Shown here: positions 1-12,040 of the stretch, one piece after another
Layout: every line of letters begins with the position of its first letter
How positions within the stretch are numbered: position 1 is the stretch's first letter
Assembly (NCBI GenBank): GCA_950295325.1
Contig: OX485803.1
Span: 43,475,554-43,539,553, forward strand
Reading direction: 5' to 3'
Length of the DNA: 64,000 bases
Source: Polytrichum commune
Taxonomy: Eukaryota > Streptophyta > Polytrichopsida > Polytrichales > Polytrichaceae
Notes under the pieces: model-generated
Told to the model about the DNA's origin: nothing
Database searches by the model: none
What the model saw: the letters and a program-made list of their open reading frames with translations, nothing else
Position numbers and translations under genes: made by a program

Positions 1-3
1 AGT

Positions 4-332
4 TAGGGCCATTTCACACACGAGTTAAGGGCAGTGACCATGTTACCATGAGGGTCATCAATCCTCATCCAAACGATGTACCACTCACATGGTTTGCCAT
101 AATTTGCATCATGCCTACCTTTTGGAGGTGGGTATGATGCAAAATCCGGCACAACATCAAACATTATCCATAGTCTGCCGTATAGACATCCACGTAGACT
201 TTTTTCATTCATGTTAATCTCCTTGGGCATTTCGGCCTTCACCTTCTAGCTAGTGTGATGTGAACGTGGTGGTCTTTGTCTTTAGGATGCAATGGAAACG
301 GGCCTTCAGCCTCATACGTGAAGTGGCCCTTA
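4..332. repeat. Short inverted-repeat element, family 1, copy a
   Basis: The left end reads TAGGGCCATTTCACACACGAG. The reverse complement of the right end (311-332) reads TAAGGGCCACTTCACGTATG, so the two ends are imperfect inverted repeats (about 17 of 22 bases agree). A related element with the same termini lies at 14,613-15,120, and the interiors share short stretches such as 'gtagactt'. It has no coding capacity that I can recognise; the 79-codon minus-strand ORF inside it is probably fortuitous. This is a non-autonomous, MITE-like structure. Target-site duplications were not resolved. Confidence 0.5.
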
Positions 333-1780
333 GATTCTTTCCACATAAATAAATAAACAAATAGAATAGAATAGAATAGAATAGTTGTTTGGGCTGATAT
401 TATTATGCGTTCATAAATTAGAAGGAGGGATGAGGTTTCACATGCGAGCTGCTTCCCTTGCATGAGAGGCCTAAAGATGGGCTGCACATATTCGGATATG
501 TTCACATAAGCATTAACATGTTCAAAGGAAGCCTCTTTGTAGCGAATATCCCAGCCATGATCAAACATTTATCCAGCTAGTATGATACTACGATTGTAAA
601 TAGCATACACGAATTGAAATGGATGGCTGAGATCGTCCCGTTAACCTCAAAAGGAATTGTCCCAACAGGATACGTACTATATATGTGCCCACTTAATGCT
701 CCCAGGTGACTGTACTAATTGTGGTAAAATATTAACGAAACATCCACATTGCAAACTTTAGAGATGATGATGTGGCATAATCAACGTAGTTTATTAACAT
801 TAGGGTTTTCCCCAAGTATCACTCGTCCATCATTTTTGATGGGAAAGTCACCAGAATTGAACTTGATTAGTCAAGGAAATAATCACAACATGTTTATGGT
901 AGGATTTGGAAAAACTAGGATTTTGACCAATTATACCCGAAAATCTCCCAAACATTGTTTCAATGGTAAAAGTTTTGGGTGTTGCTTCTCCATCCCATGT
1001 CAATGGTTGCAAATCATTGAGTTGCATCATTATTTTACAAACCCAAAACTTGAGATTGTAAGTCAATGTAAAATATTTCACTCGTTATAGGTATGAAGTT
1101 AAGGAAACAAAATTCTGCCATGCACATGTCAAAGAAGAAGGTTCACCTAATTCAAGTGACAGGTGCCTATTGGTTTTTTTCCGAGCTACTTGCAATGTCT
1201 AAAAGAGGACATCGGATTAACCATCGTTGTGGTTAACAAAATTAATTGTTTTAAGGTAGTTGGGTGTTAAGGTAATAGTAGTCAATGGGAGTCACCTAAA
1301 CCACACCCTAACCTGCAAAATGTGCACGATATTAGAAACAACCTATAGCCACCCACCAATACAACTACAAATATGGGATTGCAAGGCACTCTTTGCGACG
1401 GCAATAACTTAGCGGCAAGACAAAGTTTAGGTTGCACTCATAACAATGCTCACATCAACTAGTAGCAACGTTGGCTGCACAAACTAGGAATAGGAAGTGT
1501 TGGTGCAATTCATTCTCCGCATGACTTCCACTGGCCATCATTTGTCCTTGAGGCTATTGCGATTGAAAGTTGTGGAGCTCACTTAAGATCAGGTGATGCC
1601 ATTCAAGTTGGGATTCACGGTCTTTTGTTGGTGAAGTGATTTTGCAACCGCAACTCAACTATTTCATTGTGTGTTGCATGAGGGTTGGAGACCAAATGCG
1701 CAAGAGGTCTATGCCTAGAAAATGTGAAATTCTTGTACGATAACCTCTGCATCAGTTATTGTTTGCATAATTTTTTTCCA
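333..1780. other. Spacer with no recognisable gene
   Basis: Only short ORFs in both strands, the longest 113 codons at 749-1,090, with no recognisable domain and AT-rich low-complexity composition. A short run of 'gaata' repeats lies at about 362-383. The right part (from about 1,560) may contain decayed upstream sequence of the transposase relic that follows. Confidence 0.4.
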
Positions 1781-2730
1781 AATCAAATTTGGAATTATGA
1801 TAAAAGTTGTGTGCAACCGGGGAGGAGCAGAGGAGTGGTTGTGTTGGCACGGTGAGGTGTGACAAATGTGCATACCGTGACTTTGGACAAAAGGAAACAC
1901 CTCTCCGTGTTGAGTTGCATCAATGTGGCAGGAAAATGCATTCCAAAATTCTACATATTCATGGGCAAGCAAATGACAATGAATTACATTCACAAATATG
2001 AAGTGGGTGTTTGCATGGCAATGCAACTCCAAACATGGATGACGACATTCATTTTCAACATGTGGCTATTTTATTATGCGAAATGTATCCAAAATGCGGG
2101 TGGAAACTTGTCTCCCTCCAAGCATCACCTTCTGATTCTTGATGGGCACAACTTACATGTGACAATCGATGTTGTCCGTTAAGCTTGCCGGTTGGGATTG
2201 GATCTAATCACCCTACCCTCTCATGCCTCACATGACTACTCTTAAACCACTAGACATAGCATGCTTTAAGAGTTTCAAGACGGTGTTTGGACATTGTTGC
2301 CACCATATGGTCCTTGGTGAACAAACGCATGGAGCCCAGAAAGAGGACCTTGCCCATTGGATTTTGGTGTCATTGAAGTAAGTTTTGTGTCTGGAGAACA
2401 TCATAGCCAACTTATATGCATATAGTATTTGACCACTTGATGACAACAAAACGAAGAGCAAGATGGCACTTTCCAAGTGTTGGCCACTTTGCGAAGATGA
2501 GAAGTGGTTGCAACATCTACTCCAATATATATTGAGGAAATTGAGGGAGACTTCAATGAAATACGCACACCAAAGGAGTGCTTGAATGCAACACATTACT
2601 TTGTGGGGGTGGATGTGGAGAGGGAAGATGATTTAATGATTCCGGTGTCACCGGAATGCGAGGAGGAGAGCATTCCAAACACTCAATGTGAAGATGAACA
2701 ACACTTACTAAGTTATTGAATGTTTATCCC
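1780..2730 (+). pseudogene. pogo/Tigger-like DDE transposase relic
   Basis: Conceptual translation with frame changes gives a run typical of DDE_1 (pogo/Tigger/jerky-type) endonucleases. About 1,859-2,182 contains 'NVHTVTLDKRKHLSVLSCIN', then 'GKCIPKFYIF', then 'HLLILDGHNLHVT', matching the block around the second catalytic Asp (LDGHxSHxT). The next stretch (2,225-2,400) gives 'LKPLDIACFKSFKTVF' in another frame, corresponding to the LQPLDVxxFxxFK block. Stops and frameshifts interrupt it throughout, and a charged, lysine-rich tail may continue to about 3,300. These enzymes cut and paste DNA transposons; this copy cannot make an active enzyme. Class assignment is good; the ends are uncertain and no terminal inverted repeats were found. 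Confidence 0.7.
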
Positions 2731-4183
2731 AAAGAGGACGCAAGTAGCAATTCCCTATTCTTGACTCTTCCAACATTCCCGGAACTACACACAAGAAAGA
2801 AGAATGCAAGCAAACCCATAATTGACTACACGAAGTCAAACATTTTGACATCAAACAAAAAATAACACAATTGGAGGAAAAGGCATTGAAGAAGGCAGAG
2901 ATCGATGTAGTGTAAAAGAAAGAAAGAAAACAAAAATATAACTAAACAAGGGGAAGAGAGAGGTGGAGAAGCAATTGCGCGAGGAAGCAAAGAACACCCA
3001 GATAGAGCTAAACAAGGGGAAAAAGAGGTGGAAAAACAATTGCATGAAGAAGCAAAGAATGTTTGGATTGCAATGAAGAAGTCAAAGTGGGCCTTGACTT
3101 GCAATGAATTGCCAAAAATTATGCCATAGTGAGCGTGAGGCTCTACACCGCCATCAAAGCCAAAACACCCATTGAAGTTGGATCGTACATTAGCCGGTAT
3201 TGTGGGACCGCACCACCACAATGTTCTTGAAACATGCACATTGCCATGGCCAAGCTCAAACCCAAATGACATGGAGTTTAGATATCTTACCCTGAATTTG
3301 TAGAAACCCTTTGGGCTCATAAACCCAACCCATGTTTTTACCTATTCAAAGAGAGTACTTTGAGTGATGATTTAGATTTGGTTGAAATGAGGATTATGTG
3401 CTCTTTGTTACCTTTTTAATTTTTTATAAAAAAATCTTAGTAATTTGATTTGGAATTACATGATGGTTGCTTTGCATTGGGCAAGAGTTATCAATGGGTG
3501 TAGTTGATTTTGCAACATAATTATTAATCAGGGAGCTTGTACGCAATTAAATTGGTTAAAGTCAGTTTGTTGTGGCAACAACTGATAGAAGTCATCATAT
3601 AGGTTAGAATGAAGGTTGCATGTAAGGTAGGTTAGGTTTGCTGCAAAGTTACTAGCACGCTATTAAAGCTAACACAATAAGACCCACATAGCAGTTGAAG
3701 TAGGATGGCATGGCAATTATGTTTGGGTGGCAGTGCTCACAATCCTCGATGGTAAGGATACCAACTGATATGTTGAGAGGCCAACATGTACGGGGCCACA
3801 TTGGAGCATTTATAGGCTACAATTGGCTCAATAAACGCATGCCCCAACTACGATTACCCTAGACTAGCTTGGTTAGAAGTAAGGCCTAATTGGGGTTAAT
3901 TTAAGGGCTCCTAACCTTGTTTTCAAGGGGCCCTACATGGCATGTGAAGGTCCTAAGGGCAGATGGCTTTAGACATATATTACAGCTAGTCGACAAGTCA
4001 ATCTTTCTTGAAATTTTTGTAGTGTGGTCCATGTTTCTTTTATGAACATGCGGGAGTTTTCCCATTTTTATTTGGTTAAATCTAAGGGTGCAATCCCAAA
4101 ATATTTGAAAGTATTATTGTAACATCCAACTACCTTAACCCTCAAAGGACCATGGTCTTTCTTGCACTACAAATACCATGGGC
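2731..4183. other. Spacer, probable transposon tail then unassigned DNA
   Basis: The segment 2,830-3,100 contains two imperfect direct repeats around 'aaacaaggggaa(g/a)a' at about 2,944 and 3,011, in purine-rich sequence that could be the decayed charged C-terminus of the transposase. The 164-codon minus-strand ORF over 2,826-3,320 is low-complexity Phe/Leu/Ser-rich and looks like the complement of that purine-rich strand. From 3,330 to 4,183 I see no gene, only AT-rich sequence of repetitive character. Confidence 0.35.
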
Positions 4184-4421
4184 CCACACTAGGACCAATT
4201 GTTGCTCCTTGGCATCAACATGCATCTCTCTCGATGGGGAGAGTTGATCTCTTTCCAAAATTTTATGCTACCAACAAGGACTTGTTGTCCTACTCACAAT
4301 AACCTCACTAGATGTAATATACTACATTTCCGCCCATTCTCTTCACTGCATACAAAACATAAACACCTATCAAGATGGAGTCTCTCCCATTGCTTTGGAC
4401 CAGTCGTTGGTCCTAGTGTGG
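4184..4421. repeat. 238-bp MITE with perfect 15-bp terminal inverted repeats
   Basis: The left terminus CCACACTAGGACCAA (4,184-4,198) is the exact reverse complement of the right terminus TTGGTCCTAGTGTGG (4,407-4,421). The interior has no coding domain. The termini contain CACTA, so a non-autonomous CACTA-type origin is possible, but a clean 3-bp target duplication is not visible. Perfect termini in otherwise decayed surroundings suggest relatively recent insertion. Confidence 0.65.
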
Positions 4422-4519
4422 TCACGGTGTAAACTATAATTTAGCCTTGTTCCACGTGCCAAAGAAGCCCACACCTTACACGTCAAACATGTGTAAATAT
4501 GACATAAGATAGATGAGTC

Positions 4520-4886
4520 TTAAGTGACTTGTTTCCTTAATTGAACTCCTATATTTGATTGGTATGTGGTTTAGTGAGGATCAAAGAGCAAACATCCTAA
4601 AGACACATGTTTCAAAGAGATTGGAACTACGTCTTCAATTATTTATAACCACTCTATACTCAATGTTCAACACAAATGGGAGGACCTATGTATCTAGTTA
4701 AGAGATCAACAACACATGCACTTCCAATAACCATAATTGAATAAGGGGAGATCCGATTTCCAATCCGGCTTTTGCATATTTTTCATTGTACAGCTGCTAA
4801 TATTGCACAAGTATTATTATAACTCTAATTAGTAGAAGTTGGAGAACATACAAAACAAACCAAATAACACCCACATACCCAAGAAT
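4520..4886 (+). repeat. ~370-bp dispersed element, family 2
   Basis: This copy shares long collinear similarity with 19,302-19,675 and, inverted, with 9,600-9,966 and 17,805-18,242. Shared landmarks in order are 'atttgattggtatgtggttt', 'gatcaaagagcaaacatc', 'agacacatgtttcaaagaga', 'gggaggacctatg' and 'agtagaagttggagaac'. It is a non-coding, non-autonomous repeat. Its outer ends resemble TAAGGTATGTG inverted repeats, best seen in the 19.3-kb copy. Confidence 0.6.
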
Positions 4887-5767
4887 AGAGAGAGAAACAC
4901 CCTTGTTGAGAACGTAGAAAGGCCGGGTTCAACCCCCCTAGCGACAAGGCTAATTGGGGGTGGGTTCATTGTCGCCACGAAGGTAATTAATCGAGGGGTC
5001 GAACCTGTAATTGGGCCTATGGTGTCCGAAGGGTCCTAGAGTCGAGGTCATGAATTCGGCCCCAAATTCCTCATAAGCTAATAAGTTAGTCCCCCAACTA
5101 CCGACCCCTATAGGCTATAACTGATGCTCACCTTTTTGCCTCAAAGTTGGGATCTAGCTCCACCCACAACTTGCTATTTCGGAAGTTGGGTGCCTGTAAA
5201 AATAGATGGCCCCACAATCCGAGGGAGTCATGGGGGCCCCAGTTGTTGCATTTAGTTGCCGAATGCGGCCATCAACTTTCCCCTTTGCAACATTGTGCCC
5301 AACTACCGCCATTCAACATTCGGCGCATGAACATTCTTGTTTGTTTGTAAGTAAGTAAATAGTAACCTATTATTAACAACTTACGTTCCAAATGAAGTGG
5401 AACCGATTTTGAAGTCCGGGGAGCCGAAATTCTAATAACGAGTTCAAACATCATATCAAGATGGTAACAAAAAAGATTGATGTTTAGAGTAACAAAGTGC
5501 AGTAGGATCGATGAGATAAAGGGCGATTATAACTTGTTGGTCTGGTTGGGAGAAAGTCTCAAGATTGCCTAGTAATACACTATGAAAAATGTGGTACATA
5601 CTAGGCAAAATTGAGTCCGTCACATGATGTAGAGATGATGTTAAAACTGCTTGTTTCATTATTGCAATAAAGTTTGGCAAGAGCCTATGTTCTACACTAT
5701 TTACGGTATTTAAGGTCACAAACATTTAGTAGTCATGTACCCTTATTCCATGCCAAACATATTTAGC

Positions 5768-5818
<51 letters not shown>

Positions 5819-6732
5819 CCCTGATCAAATGGGTCGAGTGCAAAATTGCAATTGCACGTACTAAAGTTTGCGGCCGTTATATGACTACTTTCCTTCATCA
5901 AATATCTATACTAGAAAGGTGTGGTGTTAGAACAATGAATCTGAGAACATACACCATGAAAACACATGTCTAAAAAAGATTGGACTTTGTCTTCAAGTTG
6001 TATCCACTATAGTCATTATAGCTAGAGGGAGCGAAGTATTCATTCAAGAAATTAACATATACACATATTTGATAACCATAACTAAGTCAATTGGAAAAGG
6101 GGGGGGGGGGGGAGGCTCTAACTTAAACTTGTGGTTGATTGGATTCCACTAGACTAGTGACCATTGCGACTATTATTCTTGGTTTCACGTCAATTCAATC
6201 TCCGGACTTTTACGTTCCCAAAGATTATAATTAGAAACATCTATCTGTAAACACGTTACACTGTTGCTTGCAGCCTTGCCTTTCCAAATTATCGGAGGGT
6301 GTTTCCCTTGGGAGTTGATGCATGTTGGTGTATTCGACTTAGTCGAGACGTGGACATGAACATTCCATCCATTCATATACATGCATACATATCCGTCCAC
6401 TGATTTCCAGACTATAATTGTTTCCAACGATGATACTTTTAGAGATCTCTATCTATAAACATTTGTTGTTGTTGTTGTTGAATATACAAGTGTTATTTGT
6501 GAGCACACTCATTTGGGAAGCCCCAGAGGCTGCGAGCACTTTGTCCCATTTATACATGGATCACCTTTTCTTAATATGAGCTGCAAAGAAACATGCAACA
6601 ATGACGATGCAAAAGATTACATACTCGGATGCATTATTATTTTTAGACAAAGATTTTGTTCATATTTGCATACATCCTAGTTTACCACCTTAACAGTGCC
6701 ACTCTCCCCACAGTGTTCGGTTTTAGGTCTCT
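4887..6732. other. Repeat-rich spacer without gene
   Basis: It holds a (GA)n microsatellite at about 5,771-5,816, a G-run at about 6,099-6,112 and a (TTG)n run near 6,464-6,480. A degraded segment at 5,880-6,120 resembles family 2 ('acacatgtctaaaaaagatt'). The sequence at 6,293-6,356 repeats at 12,160-12,215 ('cccttgg(g)agttgatgcatgttggtgt') and is probably a piece of the same LTR element. The 89-codon minus ORF at 5,456-5,725 has no recognisable domain. Confidence 0.4.
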
Positions 6733-8703
6733 TCTTCTTCTTTGTTTGTTTTTGTTTTTGAGACAGAAAGCCAACACAACCAACACCAAGATGAATAAAA
6801 CTAGGAAAAACGCTCCCTTGCCGAGGGGAGGTAGGGCCCCTCGGGCGCGAGACACCGCCACGTAAAAAGAAACAAACAACTGACCTCCACCAAGGACAAC
6901 CCACCGAACCCACCAAGCCAAGGACCACCCCCATACCACCAAGTCAACATCCAAGAGAGGGCTTGCCCATCTACCTAATTTATCTTTTCCAATTCCACTC
7001 AATATGCAAATTGTGCCTTCTACAAAGCACATCCCTAGCTCCCTAGGTTTTGTGGAAGACTCGAAGCATGGCCGTTGCTGAGAAGCTGTTAATTTTAATT
7101 TGTTCAAGGACTCGTTTCCACGCCATTTAAGCGTAAATGATAAGCTCGTCCCAAATCCTCTGCTTGACCTTAGACTCATGCCATTGTTCATGGTTGAACA
7201 CTTTGTCATTATGTCCGATCCAAATGGTCTAGAGCGTAGTGCTTCTAAGGAAGGTGTCAAATTTTGAACATTTTGCCATACTTTTTGGGAATTCTTTCCC
7301 CGAACAAAACTTGCTTCCAATTGAAGTTGTCACACTTGCCCGTTCTAACCCTGCAAGGTTCATGCATAATGAACGTGGCCTATCTCCATGCCCGCCTGGC
7401 CTAGATGCAATCCCAAAATTTGTGCTTGACTGACTCACTAGTATTAGGGAGGCAAATCACACATTGCTTAGAGATTGAGGCCGGTGCAATGCGAGCCATC
7501 CACTCACTGACGGCAACTAATTTGTGCCAAATTGACCACATAAACGCGGCTTCTTTTCATGATTGGAGCGGATCCCACACTTGCGACTAGTAGAACCTAT
7601 AGTTACCCGGTAGGTAACCATGCCATTTATCCACCGCGCGAGTGGTGCCCGGGTTCCTATTAATGATAGAGCCACGACCATCCTTAATAGTGTAGTCAAG
7701 GAAACGACCTCCATCAATCCATCACCATCAATCCGGGTTACATCCGAGGGTGACCAATTTGCACTAGAAGATTTTGTTTTTCCCCTTCCTTTTTGGGCCC
7801 TCTATTGGCGTGAATAACTTTGTGAAAGAAACCCGCCATCTCCCTGAGTTGTTCCCATTTCCTAAGGCAACGTGAGGGGGTGCCAACTGTGAAACATTGC
7901 ACCGGGAGAGGCAACGTAAGATTATGCCATTGCAAAAATTTGGGTGCAAAATTTGTGTCACGTTGGAAAACAAAAGCCGGGTCTTCTTCACCATCAATGT
8001 AAAACCCGAGCCATTGTCCGGGATGGGCAGTGTCCTCGTCGGCGTCCAAGAGGTGGCACCATTGTCCGGAGATCTTATTCGTCAACTCCTACCATTCTCC
8101 TAACTCTGTGTTTACGAGGCTAAATTTCTCTTGTGCTCTCTCCTAATTAAGAAAGTTTTGTTGTGTACTATCCCAGATGTCATCAACGCACCGGATTCCT
8201 TTACGATAAAGGTGGAGGCCTTTAGTGTAGGCGAACCCCTTATTAAGTAGATCCACTCCATCCGACCACCAAATGTTTGAGTGCAATAATTCCATCCGGG
8301 TGCGAGGCGGGTTTTGATAAAGTCCTTTAACCATAACCTTCAAGGTTTTACTAATATGCCCCCATACCTTGGATTCCGGAATCCTTGATGTAATTTGCTA
8401 ATAAACCAATCAAGGCTAACCCCCCAGCTATGTCCTCACTGTGGGTTGAACCTTGCCAATCTATACCTAAGCATGAGTTGGAGGTTAGATTCGCCCGGTT
8501 CCATTGCCTTTATAATCCACTTGCATAGGAGGCTGGTTTTAGCTGCCTCCGGATCCACTAGCCCTAGACCATCATATTTCTTCTTCAGGCAACATTCTCT
8601 CTAGCTTACTCTAGTTCCGGTAAGTTGCTCCTTCCATGACCATAAGTAACTGCGAATTGCACCTTTGATTTTGCTCAAGATTTTGTTAAATCCTCCCCAT
8701 TTT
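6733..8703 (-). pseudogene. 5'-truncated LINE (non-LTR retrotransposon) ORF2 relic
   Basis: Reading the minus strand with several frameshifts gives the C-terminal half of a plant LINE ORF2. First (about 8,703-8,440) comes 'GFNKILSKIKGAIRSYLW', then 'YDGLGLVDPEAAKTSLLCKW', the block just after the reverse transcriptase. A later stretch gives 'GQWLGFYIDGEEDPAFVF'. A zf-RVT-like region (about 7,440-7,090) has 'VKHKFWDCI' plus 'NWKQVLFGERIPKKYGKM' and 'QWHESKVKQRIWDELIIYA' after small frame corrections. An A-rich tail (AAAAACAAAAACAAACAAAG, plus strand 6,738-6,760) follows, as expected at a LINE 3' end. The RT catalytic part is missing, so it is dead on arrival by 5' truncation and then decayed. 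The 212-codon ORF at 6,682-7,320 is one frame of this relic, not a gene. Confidence 0.75.
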
Positions 8704-9313
8704 TATTTTATTTATTTGGTTGTTGTTGTGACTACTTGTGATTTTTGCATACGGAATTCAGATGAGACAAACTCGGGCGCGTTGGAATCACGTGTCAATT
8801 TGCTAACAGAAATGATTCAAACAGTTTAATAAAAACAATAAAAGTACTGTATATGACCAGCGTTTGTAGTGACAGCCGTTTTAATTAGCACCCTCTATTA
8901 ACTCTTTACTCTAAACTTTAAACCAAGCCTTTGCAATCATTGTCTCCGCGCATGCAACGTGCGAGCATATTGACAAGGCATTGTTCATTCATGTGGGCTC
9001 GGAAGTACACGTGTCCAAGAAGACACTGCATTCAAGTCGAGTTCTCAAGTTTCAACATTCGACATGCATTAAATCATGCCTCTTGGTTGTCAAATTTTAA
9101 TGCCAAAACCATGTCGAGTCGTCCCAAGTCACTTGTACCTATGTGAATTGATGATCAACTATTCACCCAATACCAATAGGACGTTCATCTATTCAACAAG
9201 GCCTTCATTTATTTGTCGTCGATGGGTAAGATGCTCATTGTACGTGAGAATTATATATTTTATTTTATTTTATTTATTTCTCTAAGAAACCCAACTCACT
9301 TGTTTTTAGTGGT
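8704..9313. other. Spacer without recognisable gene
   Basis: AT-rich sequence with short overlapping ORFs only; a TTTTA-rich run sits at 9,255-9,285. Nothing here resembles a protein domain or RNA gene that I know. Confidence 0.35.
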
Positions 9314-9556
9314 GTCCGAGATGACCCTAAACTACCGGATGACAATAGAGAGGTACCCAAATCCAAACGGAGGGGTTGGCGGTTCGATTCCCGGTTGTGA
9401 AATCTCCTCTCTACTTGACGGAAAAAACCAATAGTCCACCCACCGCACCCACCGCAATGTAGACAGTAAACTCAACCTTGCACCAAGGGGATCCTTGAGC
9501 AAGGTAGGGCCAACATGACTTCATGTCGGATTGCCTGATGTTGTATATTATTATTA
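9314..9556 (+). repeat. tRNA-like SINE, fullest copy
   Basis: The head begins 'gtccgagatgaccctaaact' and carries an exact RNA polymerase III B-box, GGTTCGATTCC, at 9,381-9,391. The body has 'tctcctctctacttgacgg' and 'aaccttgcaccaagggga' and ends in a short (ATT)n-like tail. A 3' copy lies at 11,730-11,905 and a 5' fragment at 10,931-10,998. A B-box about 65 bp from the head, no coding capacity and a simple-repeat tail are the layout of a tRNA-derived SINE. A clear A-box was not identified. Confidence 0.6.
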
Positions 9557-9599
9557 TGTTCTTAGTGGGAAGTACTCTAGCCGACCACCTCATGTCATT

Positions 9600-9966
9600 T
9601 AAGGTACGTGGGTGTTATTCAGTTCATTTTTTTTTCATGTTCTCCAACTTCCACTTAGATTAACACATTCAAATTTGGTATCTACAATTGAGCATCAACA
9701 AGAATTGGATTGAAAATCAGTCCTTCTTTGATTTCAATACGATTATCGGAAGTGCACGTTTGTAGATTTTCTGATTGATTACACAGGTCCTCCCAATTGT
9801 GTTCACTATTTAGTGTGGAGTAATTAATAGATTTTTAAGACGTAGGCCAATATCTTTTAAGCATGTGTTTTTATGATGTTTGTTCTTTGATCCTCATCAA
9901 ATCACAAAGCGATCAAATAGAGGGGTCTAATAAAGGGAAGTGACCAAATAACATTTGCATACCTCA
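9600..9966 (-). repeat. ~370-bp dispersed element, family 2, inverted copy
   Basis: The plus strand starts 'ttaaggtacgtgggtgttat' and contains the reverse complements of the family landmarks: 'tctccaacttccact', 'acaggtcctccca', 'taagcatgtgtttttatgat' and 'tttgatcctcatcaaatcac'. It ends 'catacctcaaggg'. Length and order match the 4.5-kb and 19.3-kb copies. Confidence 0.6.
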
Positions 9967-10112
9967 AGGGCCTTACTACTTCGTATGGAGATTCCTACAT
10001 CCTTGTTGAAAGAATGAAAGTGGATGCCAATCCCATAAGATCTAGCTTTGATGTGAAGTGTTGCTTACATGCAGTAACTTGTGTGGTTGTGGTTTGGACT
10101 TGTGCCTTCAAC

Positions 10113-10158
<46 letters not shown>

Positions 10159-10159
10159 T
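10113..10159. repeat. (ATT)n microsatellite
   Basis: Uninterrupted ATT repeats of about 15 units. They create a polyisoleucine run in the 123-codon ORF over 10,081-10,452, which is therefore not a credible gene. Confidence 0.95.
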
Positions 10160-11729
10160 GTAGACAAGGTGTAGTTATAGTTGACAAGTGGATTTTACCT
10201 ATATTAGCACCCCTCCTATTGGTGCAATATGTGAAGTGGAGACAAACAATTGATAAATTTTACTATGATTTTTGTGTAAGAGTAACTGCCTCTTACAAAT
10301 CACGTCTCACACTTTTGATCCAATGGAAGTTATTTATGAGTGGATTCCCAATGCCACATAGTCACCACAAACATAGTAAGAAGAATGTAAAACAAATTGC
10401 AATCCTCCTAGCCACCTTCAACTACGTCTTTGTATCCTACTTCATGAATTAAGAGTAGTTGTGATTGTGATTATCATCAATGCACCTCATTCTTCCTTGT
10501 TCCTAAAAAATAGAGACAAAGCAAGTATTACACAACCATGCATCACTGTGTTCATGGATGTGTAGAAATAACTACCTATTGGAAAATAATGGTGCTATGA
10601 GTGCGATTGAAGTTTGTGGAAGATCATGACGCTAAAATATTGTATGTACTTTCATTGATTCTATTTGTCTTGTTTGCTAATTTTGTACATTTATTCTTAT
10701 TCAGACCCAAAAACTATTGGATGATGAATTCAATTTGGGGCAATTAGCATCACGTTATTTAAAAACAAAAAAAAGACATTATCTTTCTCAAATTAAAAAG
10801 ATCAAGTTGTTGCATAGGTTCCAAGTGGTTGATTAAAATAAAATAAAAATGATGTTGGTGATAGTGGGCTCAAGTTCTCTCAACATAAAAAACTGGTATA
10901 CAAATTTACAATGTCATTGGAATGCAGTTTGAGACGACCCTAAACTGCCAAGTGATAGTGGAGAAATACCCATTTCTAGTGTTCAAGTTTGAAGTGTGCA
11001 CATGCATTTCAATGTGAATGGCTTCAAAATAATCACACTACACTGAAACTTTCAAACTTTTCTGCAACACTTCACAAAAAAAACTTGATATTGGCCGTTC
11101 TGTATTGAATATGAAAATAATATGATTGTCACTATATTGAAGAAGTACATGCAATCAAATGATGCACTAAGATTATTTAGATTCCCTACATAATGCACTT
11201 AATCATCATTCAACTCCAAAGGCAAAACCCTCCGGTTTTTGGTCGATTTCCAAGTGTTGAAAATTCTAGCCCAATCCATATTTTCCATCGGAAGACCGCA
11301 TAATGACACTCGCATCAATGCATCCATTGTTTCAAGTTTCAATCGACTTCTGTAATCACTCTTCACCCAATTTTGTTTGGAAAATCCACGTTCACACATA
11401 GCTATGTTGCCAAGCCGAAGTTACAGTCAGTGCCAAGCCGAAGTTGCAGAGTCGAAATTGCGTAAGTTATTGGAATTTGGAAGTGTCTGCTAGAGTGCCA
11501 AGATTAGAGTCCAACTATGTTTCTATTTGCAAATTACAATATTTTGTGACATGCAGTTTTTGGAGAGGCCTTCACTAAGAAGGGTGGAAACTTTGTAAAG
11601 CACATTTTTGTGAAGTGCCCCCCAACAATAAAACTTTTTTGATGGCCAAAATGGCATTTGACAAGTGTTGAAGTCTTCAATATTGAACATTGCCCATTTT
11701 TGAATGAAGTGGTTGGTGCATTCCTGCTA
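10160..11729. other. Spacer with a SINE 5' fragment
   Basis: No gene recognised. At 10,931-10,998 the sequence 'gagacgaccctaaactgcc' repeats the head of the SINE at 9,314, with a degraded B-box ('gttcaagttt'). The rest is AT-rich; 11,410-11,450 has a short direct repeat of 'gccaagccgaagtt'. Confidence 0.4.
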
Positions 11730-11905
11730 TGGAATCTTCTCTCTACTTGACAGAAAAAACTAACTAGGTAGGTAGGAAACCAAGAACCCACCCATCACAA
11801 GGTAGGCAGAAAACCCCACCTTGCACCAAGAGAATTCTTGAGCGGGGTAGGACCAACATGCTCAAATTCACATCGGATTGCCCAACATTGGTTATTTATT
11901 TATTT
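11730..11905 (+). repeat. SINE 3' fragment
   Basis: 'tcttctctctacttgaca', 'ccttgcaccaagagaatt', 'gagcggggtaggaccaacat' and 'catcggattgcc' match the body of the 9.3-kb SINE in order, and it ends in a (TTTA)n tail. The head with the polymerase III B-box is missing. Confidence 0.6.
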
Positions 11906-12040
11906 ATTCATTGGAATGCAACCATGTCAATACAGGGTTAATCCACAAAGCCCCAAACCTTTTGGTTAAAAAAATAGTATATAATTAAAATAAACAAACG
12001 GGATCCCTTACAACTCTCACTCTTTTAAACAAAAATAATT

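Noticed and set aside
2826-3320. 164-codon minus-strand ORF
   Set aside because: Phe/Leu/Ser-rich complement of a purine-rich strand next to a transposase relic; no family resemblance.
4920-5045. Inverted 'gggttcaaccc'/'ggtcgaacctg' motifs suggesting a tRNA
   Set aside because: B-box-like fragments are present, but no A-box, acceptor stem or anticodon arm could be assembled.
6682-7320. 212-codon minus-strand ORF
   Set aside because: It is one frame of the LINE relic plus its A-rich tail complement; the conserved zf-RVT residues lie in other frames.
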